Shown one piece after another: positions 11,001 through 18,800 of a stretch of DNA of 37,715 bases (positions within the stretch are counted from its first letter, which is position 1; each line of letters begins with the position of its first letter). Position numbers and translations under genes: made by a program. The notes beneath the pieces are model-generated. The model was not told the origin of the DNA. It did no database searches and worked only from the letters and a program-made list of their open reading frames with translations. The DNA is from Prevotella sp. UBA3675 (GTDB lineage: Bacteria > Bacteroidota > Bacteroidia > Bacteroidales > Bacteroidaceae), in assembly GCA_002372235.1 (NCBI GenBank), contig DFJI01000023.1, positions 1 through 37,715 on the forward strand, in the 5' to 3' direction.

Positions 11001-12406
11001 AGGTTCGCACCGTTCCGTTTGATGAAGACGGTCGCATGTGCGAGATGGTGGTGAGCCGTCTGGGCGAACTCCGCTTCGTTGACCCCAACACCAAGATTGT
11101 GCTCTCTACGGTGAACGTACCTTACGGTGCTTCACTCTACTATAAGACTGCCGACGTGGTCAGCAAGGGCGACAAGATTGCCCAGTGGGACCCCTTCAAT
11201 GCCGTCATCGTCACCGAGTATGCCGGTACGCTGAAGTTCAACGATGTCATTGAGGGCATCACCTTCCGTGCCGAGACCGACGAAACGACAGGCCTGACTG
11301 AAAAGATTGTCACCGAGTCGAAGGATAAGACCAAGGTGCCTACCTGTAACATCATCGATGCCAACGGCGAGATCCTCGGCACCTATAACTTCCCCGTGGG
11401 TGGCCACGTGGTAGTTGAGGACGGCCAGACCGTGAAGACGGGTGAGACCCTCGTCAAGATTCCTCGTGCTGCAGCCAAGGGCGGTGACATTACCGCAGGT
11501 CTGCCTCGTGTCACCGAGCTGTTCGAGGCTCGCAACCCGTCGAACCCCGCTGTCGTTTCCGAGATTGACGGTGAGGTGACTATGGGCAAGGTGAAGCGTG
11601 GCAACCGCGAGATTATCGTTACCTCAAAGACGGGCGACCAGCGCAAGTACCTCGTATCGCTGTCAAAGCAGATTCTGGTGCAGGAACACGATGCCGTGCG
11701 TGCCGGTACACCGCTGTCCGACGGTGCCATCACTCCGAGCGACATCCTCGCCATCAAGGGCCCGACCGCTGTTCAGGAGTACATCGTCAATGAGGTGCAG
11801 GACGTGTATCGCCTGCAGGGTATCAAGATTAACGACAAGCACTTCGAGATCATCGTTCGTCAGATGATGCGCAAGGTGCAGATCAACGATCCGGGCGACA
11901 CCTCATTCCTTGAGCAGGAGATTGTCGATAAGCTCGACTTCGCCGAGGAGAACGACCGCATCTGGGGTAAGAAGGTGGTTACCGATGCCGGTGACTCCGA
12001 GAACCTCAAGGCAGGCCAGATCGTCACAGCCCGTCGTCTGCGCGACGAGAACTCGTCGCTGAAGCGCCGCGACCTTCGTCTGGTTCAGGTGCGCGATGCC
12101 GTTCCTGCCACGTCAACTCAGATTCTGCAAGGTATCACCCGCGCAGCTCTGCAGACCAAGTCGTTCATGTCGGCTGCATCCTTCCAGGAGACCACCAAGG
12201 TGCTCAACGAGGCTGCCATCCGTGGCAAGGTCGATACGCTGGAGGGCATGAAGGAGAACGTGATTTGCGGTCACCTCATTCCTGCCGGTACTGGTCTGCG
12301 CGAGTTCGAAAAGCTCATCGTGGGCTCCAAGGAGGAGTACGAGCGCATGCAGGCCAATCGCAAGAACGTGCTCGACTTCGTTGAAGAGTCAGTGCTTGAA
12401 GAGTAA
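8078..12406 (+). CDS. rpoC: DNA-directed RNA polymerase subunit beta'
   Basis: The beta' subunit of RNA polymerase holds the catalytic Mg2+. The product is 1442 residues from the ATG [13 protein letters not shown]. The frame is open from a TTG 9 bp upstream, but that TTG is inside a 7-bp repeat. The N-terminal zinc motif '[20 protein letters not shown]' is intact, and the catalytic NADFDGD lies at 482-488. The trigger-loop region '[16 protein letters not shown]' and the second zinc site '[14 protein letters not shown]' are also present. The operon stops after this gene at a hairpin (12425-12459) instead of running on into rpsL-rpsG-fusA. Confidence 0.99.
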   Translation: [1442 protein letters not shown]

Positions 12407-12424
12407 CCTTATATCATAAAAAGA

Positions 12425-12465
12425 AAAACTGCCGGCAACGATGTGTTGTCGGCAGTTTTCTTTTA
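12425..12465 (+). terminator. Intrinsic terminator of the rpoBC operon
   Basis: Bases 12425-12439 pair with 12445-12459 (15 bp with one G-U, loop GATGT), starting AAAACTGCCGG and ending GGCAGTTTT, followed by CTTTTAT. Because the stem is flanked by A's and T's it could also stop minus-strand transcripts from the DUF2147 gene. Confidence 0.92.
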
Positions 12466-12524
12466 TCATTCAGTCAAAAAAAGCTTCTAACGGCTTTCCT
12501 CTTTGTAGTAAGCGAGGTCTCAGG

Positions 12525-12923
12525 TCACTTCACCCTTTTCCAAGTCTGTGTGTCGTGGAAAATGCCCAGATGTCCTCTCACCTTCAGTTTGTCGCCATCC
12601 ATCCAGATAGAGCACTTATAAGTCTTACCGCTCTTCGGGTCGTAAATCTTTCCGCCTTCCCATTTGTCGCCTTTCTTCGTGAGGTCAGAGAGAATGTTCA
12701 CGCCCATGAGCTTGCGCTCGCGCAGCTTGGCATCGGGGTTGTGTGAGTCCTTGGTGTCAGGGCCTTTTTCCAGCCAGATGATTTTTCCGTTCACCTTTCC
12801 GCCTTGCTGATAGATTTCCACATTGGCATTACCAGCCTCGGTCTTCCACTTTCCCAAGATGTTCTGTGCCTGTGTGGTGAGCGACAGCAGTGCGAACATC
12901 GTCAATGCTAATAACTTTTTCAT
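12525..12923 (-). CDS. Secreted DUF2147 family protein
   Basis: This small exported protein has 132 residues from the chosen ATG. The first 20 residues, MKKLLALTMFALLSLTTQAQ, form a signal peptide ending in the AQ typical of Prevotella secreted proteins. The mature part 'ILGKWKTEAGNANVEIYQQGGKVNGKIIWLEKG' followed by 'GVNILSDLTKKGDKWEGGKIYDPKSGKTYKC' matches the lipocalin-like DUF2147 family (PF09917), whose biochemical role is not established. The frame stays open 27 codons further upstream, but that stretch contains the -7 promoter box at 12962-12969 and has no signal-peptide character, so the start at 12923 is preferred. It converges on rpoC. Confidence 0.85.
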   Translation of the reverse strand: MKKLLALTMFALLSLTTQAQNILGKWKTEAGNANVEIYQQGGKVNGKIIWLEKGPDTKDSHNPDAKLRERKLMGVNILSDLTKKGDKWEGGKIYDPKSGKTYKCSIWMDGDKLKVRGHLGIFHDTQTWKRVK

Positions 12924-12961
12924 TCGAATGTTGTTTTTAAAAAATTGCTTTTTTTCGGGTA

Positions 12962-12993
12962 CAAAGGTATGCTTTTTGTCAAACATGTCCAAG
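12962..12993 (-). promoter_or_regulatory. Bacteroidetes-type promoter of the DUF2147 gene
   Basis: Read on the minus strand, TACCTTTG (12962-12969) matches the -7 consensus TAnnTTTG. CTTG (12990-12993) lies 20 nt upstream in the place of the -33 TTTG. The distance to the ATG at 12923 is about 38 bp. Confidence 0.75.
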
Positions 12994-13040
12994 AAAAAAC
13001 ACAAAAGAATTCGTCACGTCACTCTTATTCATAAATTTTT

Positions 13041-13108
13041 CAAAACATCTGCTCCATCTGCTCCCATCTGCAAATCGCTGAATCATAGATGGTTGCACGG
13101 GAGCAGAT
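13041..13108. repeat. Dispersed palindromic element, degenerate copy
   Basis: The 28 bases 13041-13068 (starting CAAAACATCTGCTCCATCTG) match 20624-20651 at 27 positions. Within this copy ATCTGCTCCC (13056-13065) pairs with GGGAGCAGAT (13099-13108), and TGCAA (13069-13073) pairs with TTGCA (13093-13097). The right arm is shorter than in the intact copy at 20623-20709. Confidence 0.8.
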
Positions 13109-13142
13109 AAGAAATCGTTCTGCATCATCTGCTCCGCGCATA

Positions 13143-13340
13143 AGTGCTTACGACTCAGGATTCGTCACATCACGGTTTAGTTCAGTCCACGTTGTCTCTT
13201 AGAATAGGTCACGTCATGTTTTAGGCTCAATCACGTCACGTTTTAGGATAGATCATCTTACGATTTAGGCTATATCATGTCGTGATTTAGGAAAGCTCAT
13301 GCTATGATTTAGGATAGATGTTATTTGTGGTTTATTAGCC
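13143..13340 (+). repeat. 22-bp-period tandem array, copy 1
   Basis: Seven well-conserved units start at 13165, 13187, 13209, 13231, 13253, 13275 and 13297, exactly 22 bp apart. Degenerate units extend the array on each side (13143 and 13319). The core is TCACGTCACGATTTAGG (variants TCATGTCGTGATTTAGG and TCATCTTACGATTTAGG) followed by five variable bases such as ATAGA or CTATA. There are no spacers, so it is not a CRISPR. The array ends about 60 bp before the promoter of the nuclease gene. Confidence 0.92.
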
Positions 13341-13382
13341 CTATAACGTCCCATATATTTTCCATATATCAGGAGCGTTTTT

Positions 13383-13436
13383 AACTTTTTTCTCCGAATC
13401 GCTTTGCGGTTCGGATTTTTTGTTCTATCTTTGCTG
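13383..13436 (+). repeat. 54-bp terminator-promoter element, copy 1
   Basis: This copy is identical to 14397-14450 except at 13424 (T versus G). It contains a 10-bp hairpin, TCCGAATCGC (13393-13402), loop TTT, GCGGTTCGGA (13406-13415), followed by TTTTTTG. A promoter is superimposed on it and is listed separately. The two copies flank the nuclease gene in direct orientation. Confidence 0.93.
13403..13433 (+). promoter_or_regulatory. Consensus Bacteroidetes promoter for the nuclease gene
   Basis: TTTG (13403-13406), 19 nt, then TATCTTTG (13426-13433) match the -33 TTTG / -7 TAnnTTTG consensus exactly. The -33 box covers the hairpin loop of the terminator in the same element. Transcription would begin near 13440, about 28 bp before the ATG at 13468. 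Confidence 0.85.
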
Positions 13437-13467
13437 ACGTTCATGCCTATTGACGCAATATTATTAT

Positions 13468-14361
13468 ATGAGTATGCCAGACTTAATTCGTGAGCGCTAT
13501 ATCAACCCCTATACAGACTTCGGATTCAAGAAGCTGTTCGGTACAGAGATGAACAAGGACCTGCTCATCAGTTTTCTCAATGCCCTTTTCCACGGTACTA
13601 AGAAAGAGATCACTGACATTCAATATCTGAACGGCGAACATCTTGGCGACGGCTATGGTGACCGCCGTGCCGTTTTCGACGTGTATTGCATGACCGCCGA
13701 CGGTGGCCGGTTCATCGTTGAGATGCAGAAAGCCGAGCAATCATATTTCAAGGATCGGAGCGTTTACTACTCTACGTTCGCCATACGTGAACAGGGTGTG
13801 AAGGGTAAAGAGTGGGACTATCACCTGGAGGATGTCTATACCGTCGGCATTCTGAATTTTGAGTTTCCCAACAACGAGTATCCTTCTGACAGCTATCGCC
13901 ATGAAATCAAGTTGAAGGATACTGAGGACAATCACGTATTTTACGACAAGCTCACCTTTGTCTATCTCGAAATGCCGAAGTTCACTAAGACGGAGGACGA
14001 GTTGGATGGTATGTTCGATAAATGGATGTTCGTGCTCCGCAACCTTGGCCGTTTGATGGAACGGCCTAAGGCCCTGCAGGACCGTGTGTTCAAGAAGCTG
14101 TTCGAACAGGCTGAGATAGCCAAGTACGACGAGACTGAACGCCGCAGGTACTATGAAAGTCAGAAGGAATACTGGGACTATTACAGCACAATGACTACGG
14201 CCATGAATAAAGGGATAGCGAAAGGCCGTGCGGAAGGTCGTGCAGAAGGTATAGCAGAAGGTCGTGCAGACGTTGCCCGGAATCTGAAGAAGAAAGGAAT
14301 GTCTGTTAGTGACATAGCTGATGTTACTGGACTTACCGAAGAAGAAATCAGAACTTTGTAA
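13468..14361 (+). CDS. Rpn / PD-(D/E)XK nuclease family protein
   Basis: This is a 297-residue member of the Rpn-like 'PD-(D/E)XK nuclease family transposase' group (PF12784 type). Relatives are DNA nucleases linked to RecA-independent recombination and are often annotated as transposases. The N-terminus 'RYINPYTDFGFKKLFGTE' is diagnostic. The probable active site is D71 (VFDVYC) with E85-x-Q87 (FIVEMQK). The C-terminus has KGRAEGRAEGIAEGRA-type helical repeats and ends 'GMSVSDIADVTGLTEEEIRTL'. The start at 13468 is chosen because it is the first ATG downstream of the promoter; 13474 is also possible, and an upstream TTG at 13450 is less likely. It is a single gene between two copies of a terminator-promoter element. 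No inverted repeats or target duplications are seen, so I would not call it an insertion sequence. Confidence 0.88.
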   Translation: MSMPDLIRERYINPYTDFGFKKLFGTEMNKDLLISFLNALFHGTKKEITDIQYLNGEHLGDGYGDRRAVFDVYCMTADGGRFIVEMQKAEQSYFKDRSVYYSTFAIREQGVKGKEWDYHLEDVYTVGILNFEFPNNEYPSDSYRHEIKLKDTEDNHVFYDKLTFVYLEMPKFTKTEDELDGMFDKWMFVLRNLGRLMERPKALQDRVFKKLFEQAEIAKYDETERRRYYESQKEYWDYYSTMTTAMNKGIAKGRAEGRAEGIAEGRADVARNLKKKGMSVSDIADVTGLTEEEIRTL

Positions 14362-14396
14362 ACGGGACAAGCAGGCCTGTTTTTATTCTTAACCCC

Positions 14397-14450
14397 AACT
14401 TTTTTCTCCGAATCGCTTTGCGGTTCGGATTTTTTGTGCTATCTTTGCTG
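14397..14450 (+). repeat. 54-bp terminator-promoter element, copy 2
   Basis: This is a direct repeat of 13383-13436 with one mismatch. Its hairpin (14407-14429) plus T-tract lies 46 bp after the nuclease stop codon and should terminate that transcript. The embedded promoter restarts transcription toward the secreted-protein genes. Confidence 0.93.
14417..14447 (+). promoter_or_regulatory. Consensus promoter of the leader RNA and secreted-protein genes
   Basis: TTTG (14417-14420), 19 nt, then TATCTTTG (14440-14447). The predicted start near 14454 leaves a 5' untranslated region of about 355 nt before the ATG at 14812, which begins with the hairpin GCGATG/CATCGC. Confidence 0.85.
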
Positions 14451-14453
14451 TCG

Positions 14454-14811
14454 CGATGTCAGGCATCGCCTCAGCATAAGAACACGTTCTTCTGCATTCG
14501 GCTCGCACTGACATTGTCCCGTGCATTTCGGTGCACATACATTTTTATTTGCTCAATCGCCTATCGAATCACCACCCCGAAAAGCAGAACGAGCAATCAT
14601 AGGGAGGATATAGTCCAGCTATTTCCCTATGCTAACATCCATTGAGGCTTGCGCCTAAAGCGCAGGCTTCCCGTAGGATGTTAGAGGTTTGTGGTGAACC
14701 TGATAGGCGTATGGTGAAGACCTGCGCTTTTCTTATGCCCATGAGTTAGTGCAGGTTCCCAAAGGAGAGGAAACATTTTAGTACTAACCCTTTAAAATAA
14801 AAATGTAGATT
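14454..14811 (+). ncRNA. Long structured leader RNA, unidentified
   Basis: No gene is seen here; the stretch is rich in stems. Visible helices are GCGATG/CATCGC near the 5' end, GTGCA/TGCAC near 14521, CATAGGGA (14598-14605) with TCCCTATG (14624-14631), and CTAACATCC (14632-14640) with GGATGTTAG (14676-14684). Inside the last is CTTGCGC/GCGCAGG (14648-14654/14660-14666). It is followed directly by AGGTT/AACCT (14685-14689/14697-14701) and GGCGTA/TATGCC (14706-14711/14734-14739). Two further pairings compete with these: 14657-14666 with 14721-14730 (10 bp), and ACCTGC (14720-14725) with GCAGGT (14751-14756). Mutually exclusive helices suggest a regulatory leader. I do not recognise it as a known riboswitch. 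Confidence 0.55.
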
Positions 14812-15867
14812 ATGAAAAAGTTATTTCTTTCGCTGGTAGCCGCTATGATGTGCGCTACAGCAATGTTTGCACAAGGTTCACTTCTGGCCACACTGAGTCA
14901 TGAAGGCGAGATTTCCGTTTTCTACGGTTCCAGTGCGCTCAAGTCGGCATTCGATGCCGCAGCAAACGGTGATGTGATTACCCTGTCGAGTGGACATTTT
15001 AATGCTGTGAACATCACCAAAAATATTACGCTAAGAGGAGCAGGCATGAGCGTGAGCACCGACAGCATCAACCCTCATGAAATGACCGTCATCATGGGTG
15101 CTTTCTCCATCAATGTAGCCGATACATTGTCGGGCCGCATCAACATGGAGGGACTTTATAGTGGAAGTGATGTTACGTATAATGGAACACTGAGGAACGC
15201 GCAGTTCCTGAAATGCCGCTTCCAGCGCTTCCTCGCCGGTAACAATGCCGTGATGACCAATACATCTTTCATCCATTGCCGCTTTTACGACGGAGTCACA
15301 TTGAATGCCAATTCCAATGCGGTGTTCATTAACAGTATCGTCTGTTCTCCGGTTTCCAATCAAGCATCTTCTACGGTAGAGTTCGACAACTGTTTCGTAA
15401 AATATGATTTTGGATATAATCATGGAGCCCTTAGTACTAGTGTGGTAAATGCCTATTACAAAAATTGTATTATTCAGAATGCAGTTCAGGCTGGATATGT
15501 TGTGATGATACCTTCCTCATGTACGGCAATTAATTGCGTAGGATTAGGCCATTCAGATATTTTCAAGAACATGACTGCCAAGAATTCGACTAATAAATAT
15601 GTGAATGCAATCTCATCCGTATTCAAGACCTATAATGTAACGGGGTATAATACTTATATTAATGACTCTTGGTCTTTTGAACTCACTGAGACTGCTGCAC
15701 AGACCTATCTTGGCACAGACGGCACGCAGGTAGGCATTTATGGCGGCAATCTCCCTTACAGTGAAGACCCCACAATCCCAAAGATCACGAAATGCAACGT
15801 CGCCTCAAAGTCAACTGCCGACGGCAAGCTGAGTGTGGATATAGAGGTGAAAGCCGCTGAGTATTAA
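14812..15867 (+). CDS. Secreted right-handed beta-helix protein
   Basis: This 351-residue exported protein has a clear signal peptide, MKKLFLSLVAAMMCATAMFAQ. 'ALKSAFDAAANGDVITLSSG' followed by 'VNITKNITLRGAG' is the entry strand pattern of right-handed parallel beta-helix proteins (DUF1565 or pectate-lyase-like fold). Short repeating strands rich in Asn, Phe and Cys follow ('FINSIVCSP', 'VEFDNCFVKYDF', 'AYYKNCIIQNAV'). No catalytic residues of a polysaccharide lyase can be assigned by eye, so the substrate is unknown. It is the first gene after the structured leader and lies 20 bp before the large dockerin protein, so the two probably form an operon with the cohesin-like gene. Base composition is more AT-rich in the middle than in neighbours. 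Confidence 0.75.
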   Translation: MKKLFLSLVAAMMCATAMFAQGSLLATLSHEGEISVFYGSSALKSAFDAAANGDVITLSSGHFNAVNITKNITLRGAGMSVSTDSINPHEMTVIMGAFSINVADTLSGRINMEGLYSGSDVTYNGTLRNAQFLKCRFQRFLAGNNAVMTNTSFIHCRFYDGVTLNANSNAVFINSIVCSPVSNQASSTVEFDNCFVKYDFGYNHGALSTSVVNAYYKNCIIQNAVQAGYVVMIPSSCTAINCVGLGHSDIFKNMTAKNSTNKYVNAISSVFKTYNVTGYNTYINDSWSFELTETAAQTYLGTDGTQVGIYGGNLPYSEDPTIPKITKCNVASKSTADGKLSVDIEVKAAEY

Positions 15868-15887
15868 TTTTTAAAGCATTCATATAG

Positions 15888-18800
15888 ATGAACAGGTTTT
15901 TGCTTTTCCTGTGCTTCCTGTGCATTCCATGGGCAACACGAGGGCAGGCTGCATACGACTGGCTCTACTGGTATGATGACGACGATGCCCATCGGCACAC
16001 AGGTGTTTCGCAGGGCGAATCGTTCCGCATCGATGCCGAAGCGGGAGCGCTGAGTGAGGGATTCCACACCCTCCATGTGCAGGTTGCCGATACGGCGGGA
16101 CGATTCTCGCCACCGCATACCACATTGTTCTGTCATATACCAGACAAGACCATTACGACACTCTACTATTGGTTCGACAACGATGTGGAGCATGTCTATG
16201 AGTCGGCCTCCACGGGCGGACACTACTCAATCGACGTCACGATGCTGGAGCCCGGCCTGCACTATGTCTATTGCCAGGCCAAGGATGCCAAGGGCGTGAT
16301 GACCGACGTGAGCCGGGCCGTGTTCTACAGGCAGATGCTGGATAATGCAGCGAAGTGGACCTACTGGTTCGATAATGATGGACAGACCACCACGGTCGAG
16401 CATCCCAGTGAAGCAGTGCTGATAGACGTGTCGCACCTGGATGACGGCTTCCACACCATCCATAGTCAGGTGAGTGAGACCTCGGTGTCGGAGGTCGTGT
16501 CGCGCATGTTCATCAAAGTGCCGCAGACCGAGGGCGTGGCCGACATGACGTGCATCTGCATGGTCGATGGAAGACTGGTTGCCCAGGAGAAAGTGCCTGC
16601 AGCCGGCGGCATCATGCACTGGCAGATGAACGTAGATTCCATCGGCGTAGGTGTGCACCGTGCTTCGTTTCAGGTGATTACTCCGTCGGGAGTGGCCTCT
16701 AATATTTCCGACTGTTTCTTCTTGCGTGCCATCACCGACAAGGAGATTGGCACGATGAAGTGCGTCTATTCGCTTGACAACTTCCGTACGCAGAGCGAGG
16801 CCGGAACCATGAGCAACGGGCTCTTCCACTTCGACCTTGACGTGTCGGCATTGGACGACGGGCTGCACCGCATCGCCTATATGCTGATAAGCGAGCAGGG
16901 TATCACTACTTCACAGAAGACAGCCTATTTCTGGAAGGCACCGCTGGGTGGCGATGGCATTGTGCAGTACGACTATTGGCTGAACGAAAATGAGGAGGAC
17001 ATGCGCAAGGTGAAGCTCAGCAAGCGGGAGAATCCTTTCAAGCTGATCTCCCTGTTGCCCGTGGAGACACAGCCCATCCGCTCGTCATGCTTCCACTTCG
17101 AGGTGAAAGATGAAAAGCCCATGATTTATGCCAAGAACGATTTCCACATCCGCTTCTATGATGTCGCCGGGCGATCCGTGGACGAGACGAAACAGTTCGT
17201 GGACTATCAGGTGGGGCAAGAAGTGACAGAAGTGACACTGCTGCGTCCTGGTGAACACAAAACGTCAGAACGGCCTGAAGACAATAAACTGAAGTGGTAT
17301 AAGGTGGAGGCTCTGCGAGGTGATAGTCTGGCCTTCAAGACAGACTATCCTTGCTCTGTGCAGCTGTTCTCGCCATCGGGCAAAGAACTCTATGCTGTTT
17401 CGGGGCCAGATGCTATCAAGTATGGTGGCTCATACGCTCCTGATGACGGAACGTACTATATTGCTCTTCACGACGTGACTGCGCAAAACTGTCGTAACTT
17501 GAGTATAGACTATCAGCATATTGACAAGTATGCAGTGCTGAGCTATACGCCAGATGAATTTGGCGTGCTGCCAGGTGTGCAAATGATGAATATTAGTGGC
17601 AATGGATTTACTGAATTGAGGTCTGTATATCTCAAAAACGGAACGCAAATCATTCCGTCAGATACTATAGCAGCCATAAGCAAATCGGAGGCAACTCTTG
17701 TCTTTGTGCTTGATGGAACTGAGGTGAAAGGAAGCTACGATCTTGTGTTACAATTTGAAGAAGACGGCAATACAAGTGAGGTTACTGTAGCATCGGCTGT
17801 TACACTTGCCATACCTGACTTCAGTGACATTCAGATAGAAATTACTGATCCTCGCAGTGTGGCGAGTCCTTATCCTGTAAGCATAAAGGTAACCAATCCC
17901 AGCAACCTGACACTTTCGCACATTCCCTTCTATATAGCATTTGACAATGTGGAGAAAATAGACAAGTTCAGTTTCTTGAATTTTGATGTAGAGGCCGACA
18001 AGCAGTTGGTTGACAGTGGGCTGGTGTTTATACATGACATTGAAAACTTCAAACAGAAAGGCATTGCAGCCCGAATGGTTCCTGCGGTGATACCAACTTT
18101 GTTGCCGGGTGAGACACAAACTTATGTGTTAGGATTCAAAGCAGGCAACCATGCCACCTATAATGTATATGCATGGACAGGTACACCTTGGAGTTTCTAC
18201 GCTACGGAGACTATGAATGCTATTCAAACATTGGCCCAAAACGGTTCCGGGTTTAGCGGAGGAAACGGCGGCGGTTCAGGATGTGGTTCTGGGTCTGGTT
18301 CCGGCAACGGCTCTGGTTCTGGCAGCGGCTCTGGTTCTGGTGATGGTTCCGGAGGTGGTTCCGGAGGTGGCTCTGGTTCTGGAGGTGGTTCTGGGGCAGT
18401 GATTATCTTGCCTGGCGGCGGTAGTGGAGGCGCTGGTGGTAGTATGGGCGGCAATGTCGCTACAAGCTGTATGCCAGACCCATGCGGTTATGCAGGAGTC
18501 ATCAAAAGTTGGATAGAAGAGTGTACTTGTGCTACGGCATTAGGGCTTGGACAGGTACTCGGAGGAATTCATAATGCCTTGCACAATAGAAGCAACAGGG
18601 CACAACGAGCACAACTTGCAGCAAGTGGATTGTTCGATGATCCTTATGAATACTTTCCTGACTATTACCTGCCAAATCCGAATGATATTTTCAATAACTG
18701 GTTAGGGCATTGCATTCCTTACCCGGGGGCATTGGGCAAAGTCATGTCTGGTTTAAACGCATTCCAGAATACATTCGGAGGCGATCCTTGTCCCGATCCA

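Larger units (their letters stand above)
13005..13382. other. Gene-free stretch with two repeat families
   Basis: No credible coding sequence is seen here. From left to right it holds a lone copy of the repeat core TCACGTCACTCTTATT (near 13014), a degenerate palindromic element (13041-13108) sharing a 28-mer with 20624-20651, and the 22-bp-period array (13143-13340). It ends at the terminator-promoter element that precedes the nuclease gene. Confidence 0.8.

Noticed and set aside
13143..13340. CRISPR array.
   Set aside because: Units are contiguous at 22 bp with no spacers, and no cas genes are nearby.
13383..14450. Rpn gene plus flanking 54-bp repeats as an insertion sequence.
   Set aside because: Flanks are in direct orientation and made of a functional-looking terminator-promoter; no terminal inverted repeats or target-site duplication are seen. 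Kept only as a possibility in the findings.
14606..14618. GGATATAGTCCAG resembles the conserved P7-side element of group I introns.
   Set aside because: No partner strand able to form P7 is found upstream, the segment pairs locally with 14619-14631, and no exon is interrupted. Chance of a 10-mer match in this window is not small.
18224..18454. Minus-strand Pro/Glu-rich frame.
   Set aside because: It is the antisense reading of the Gly/Ser linker repeat.
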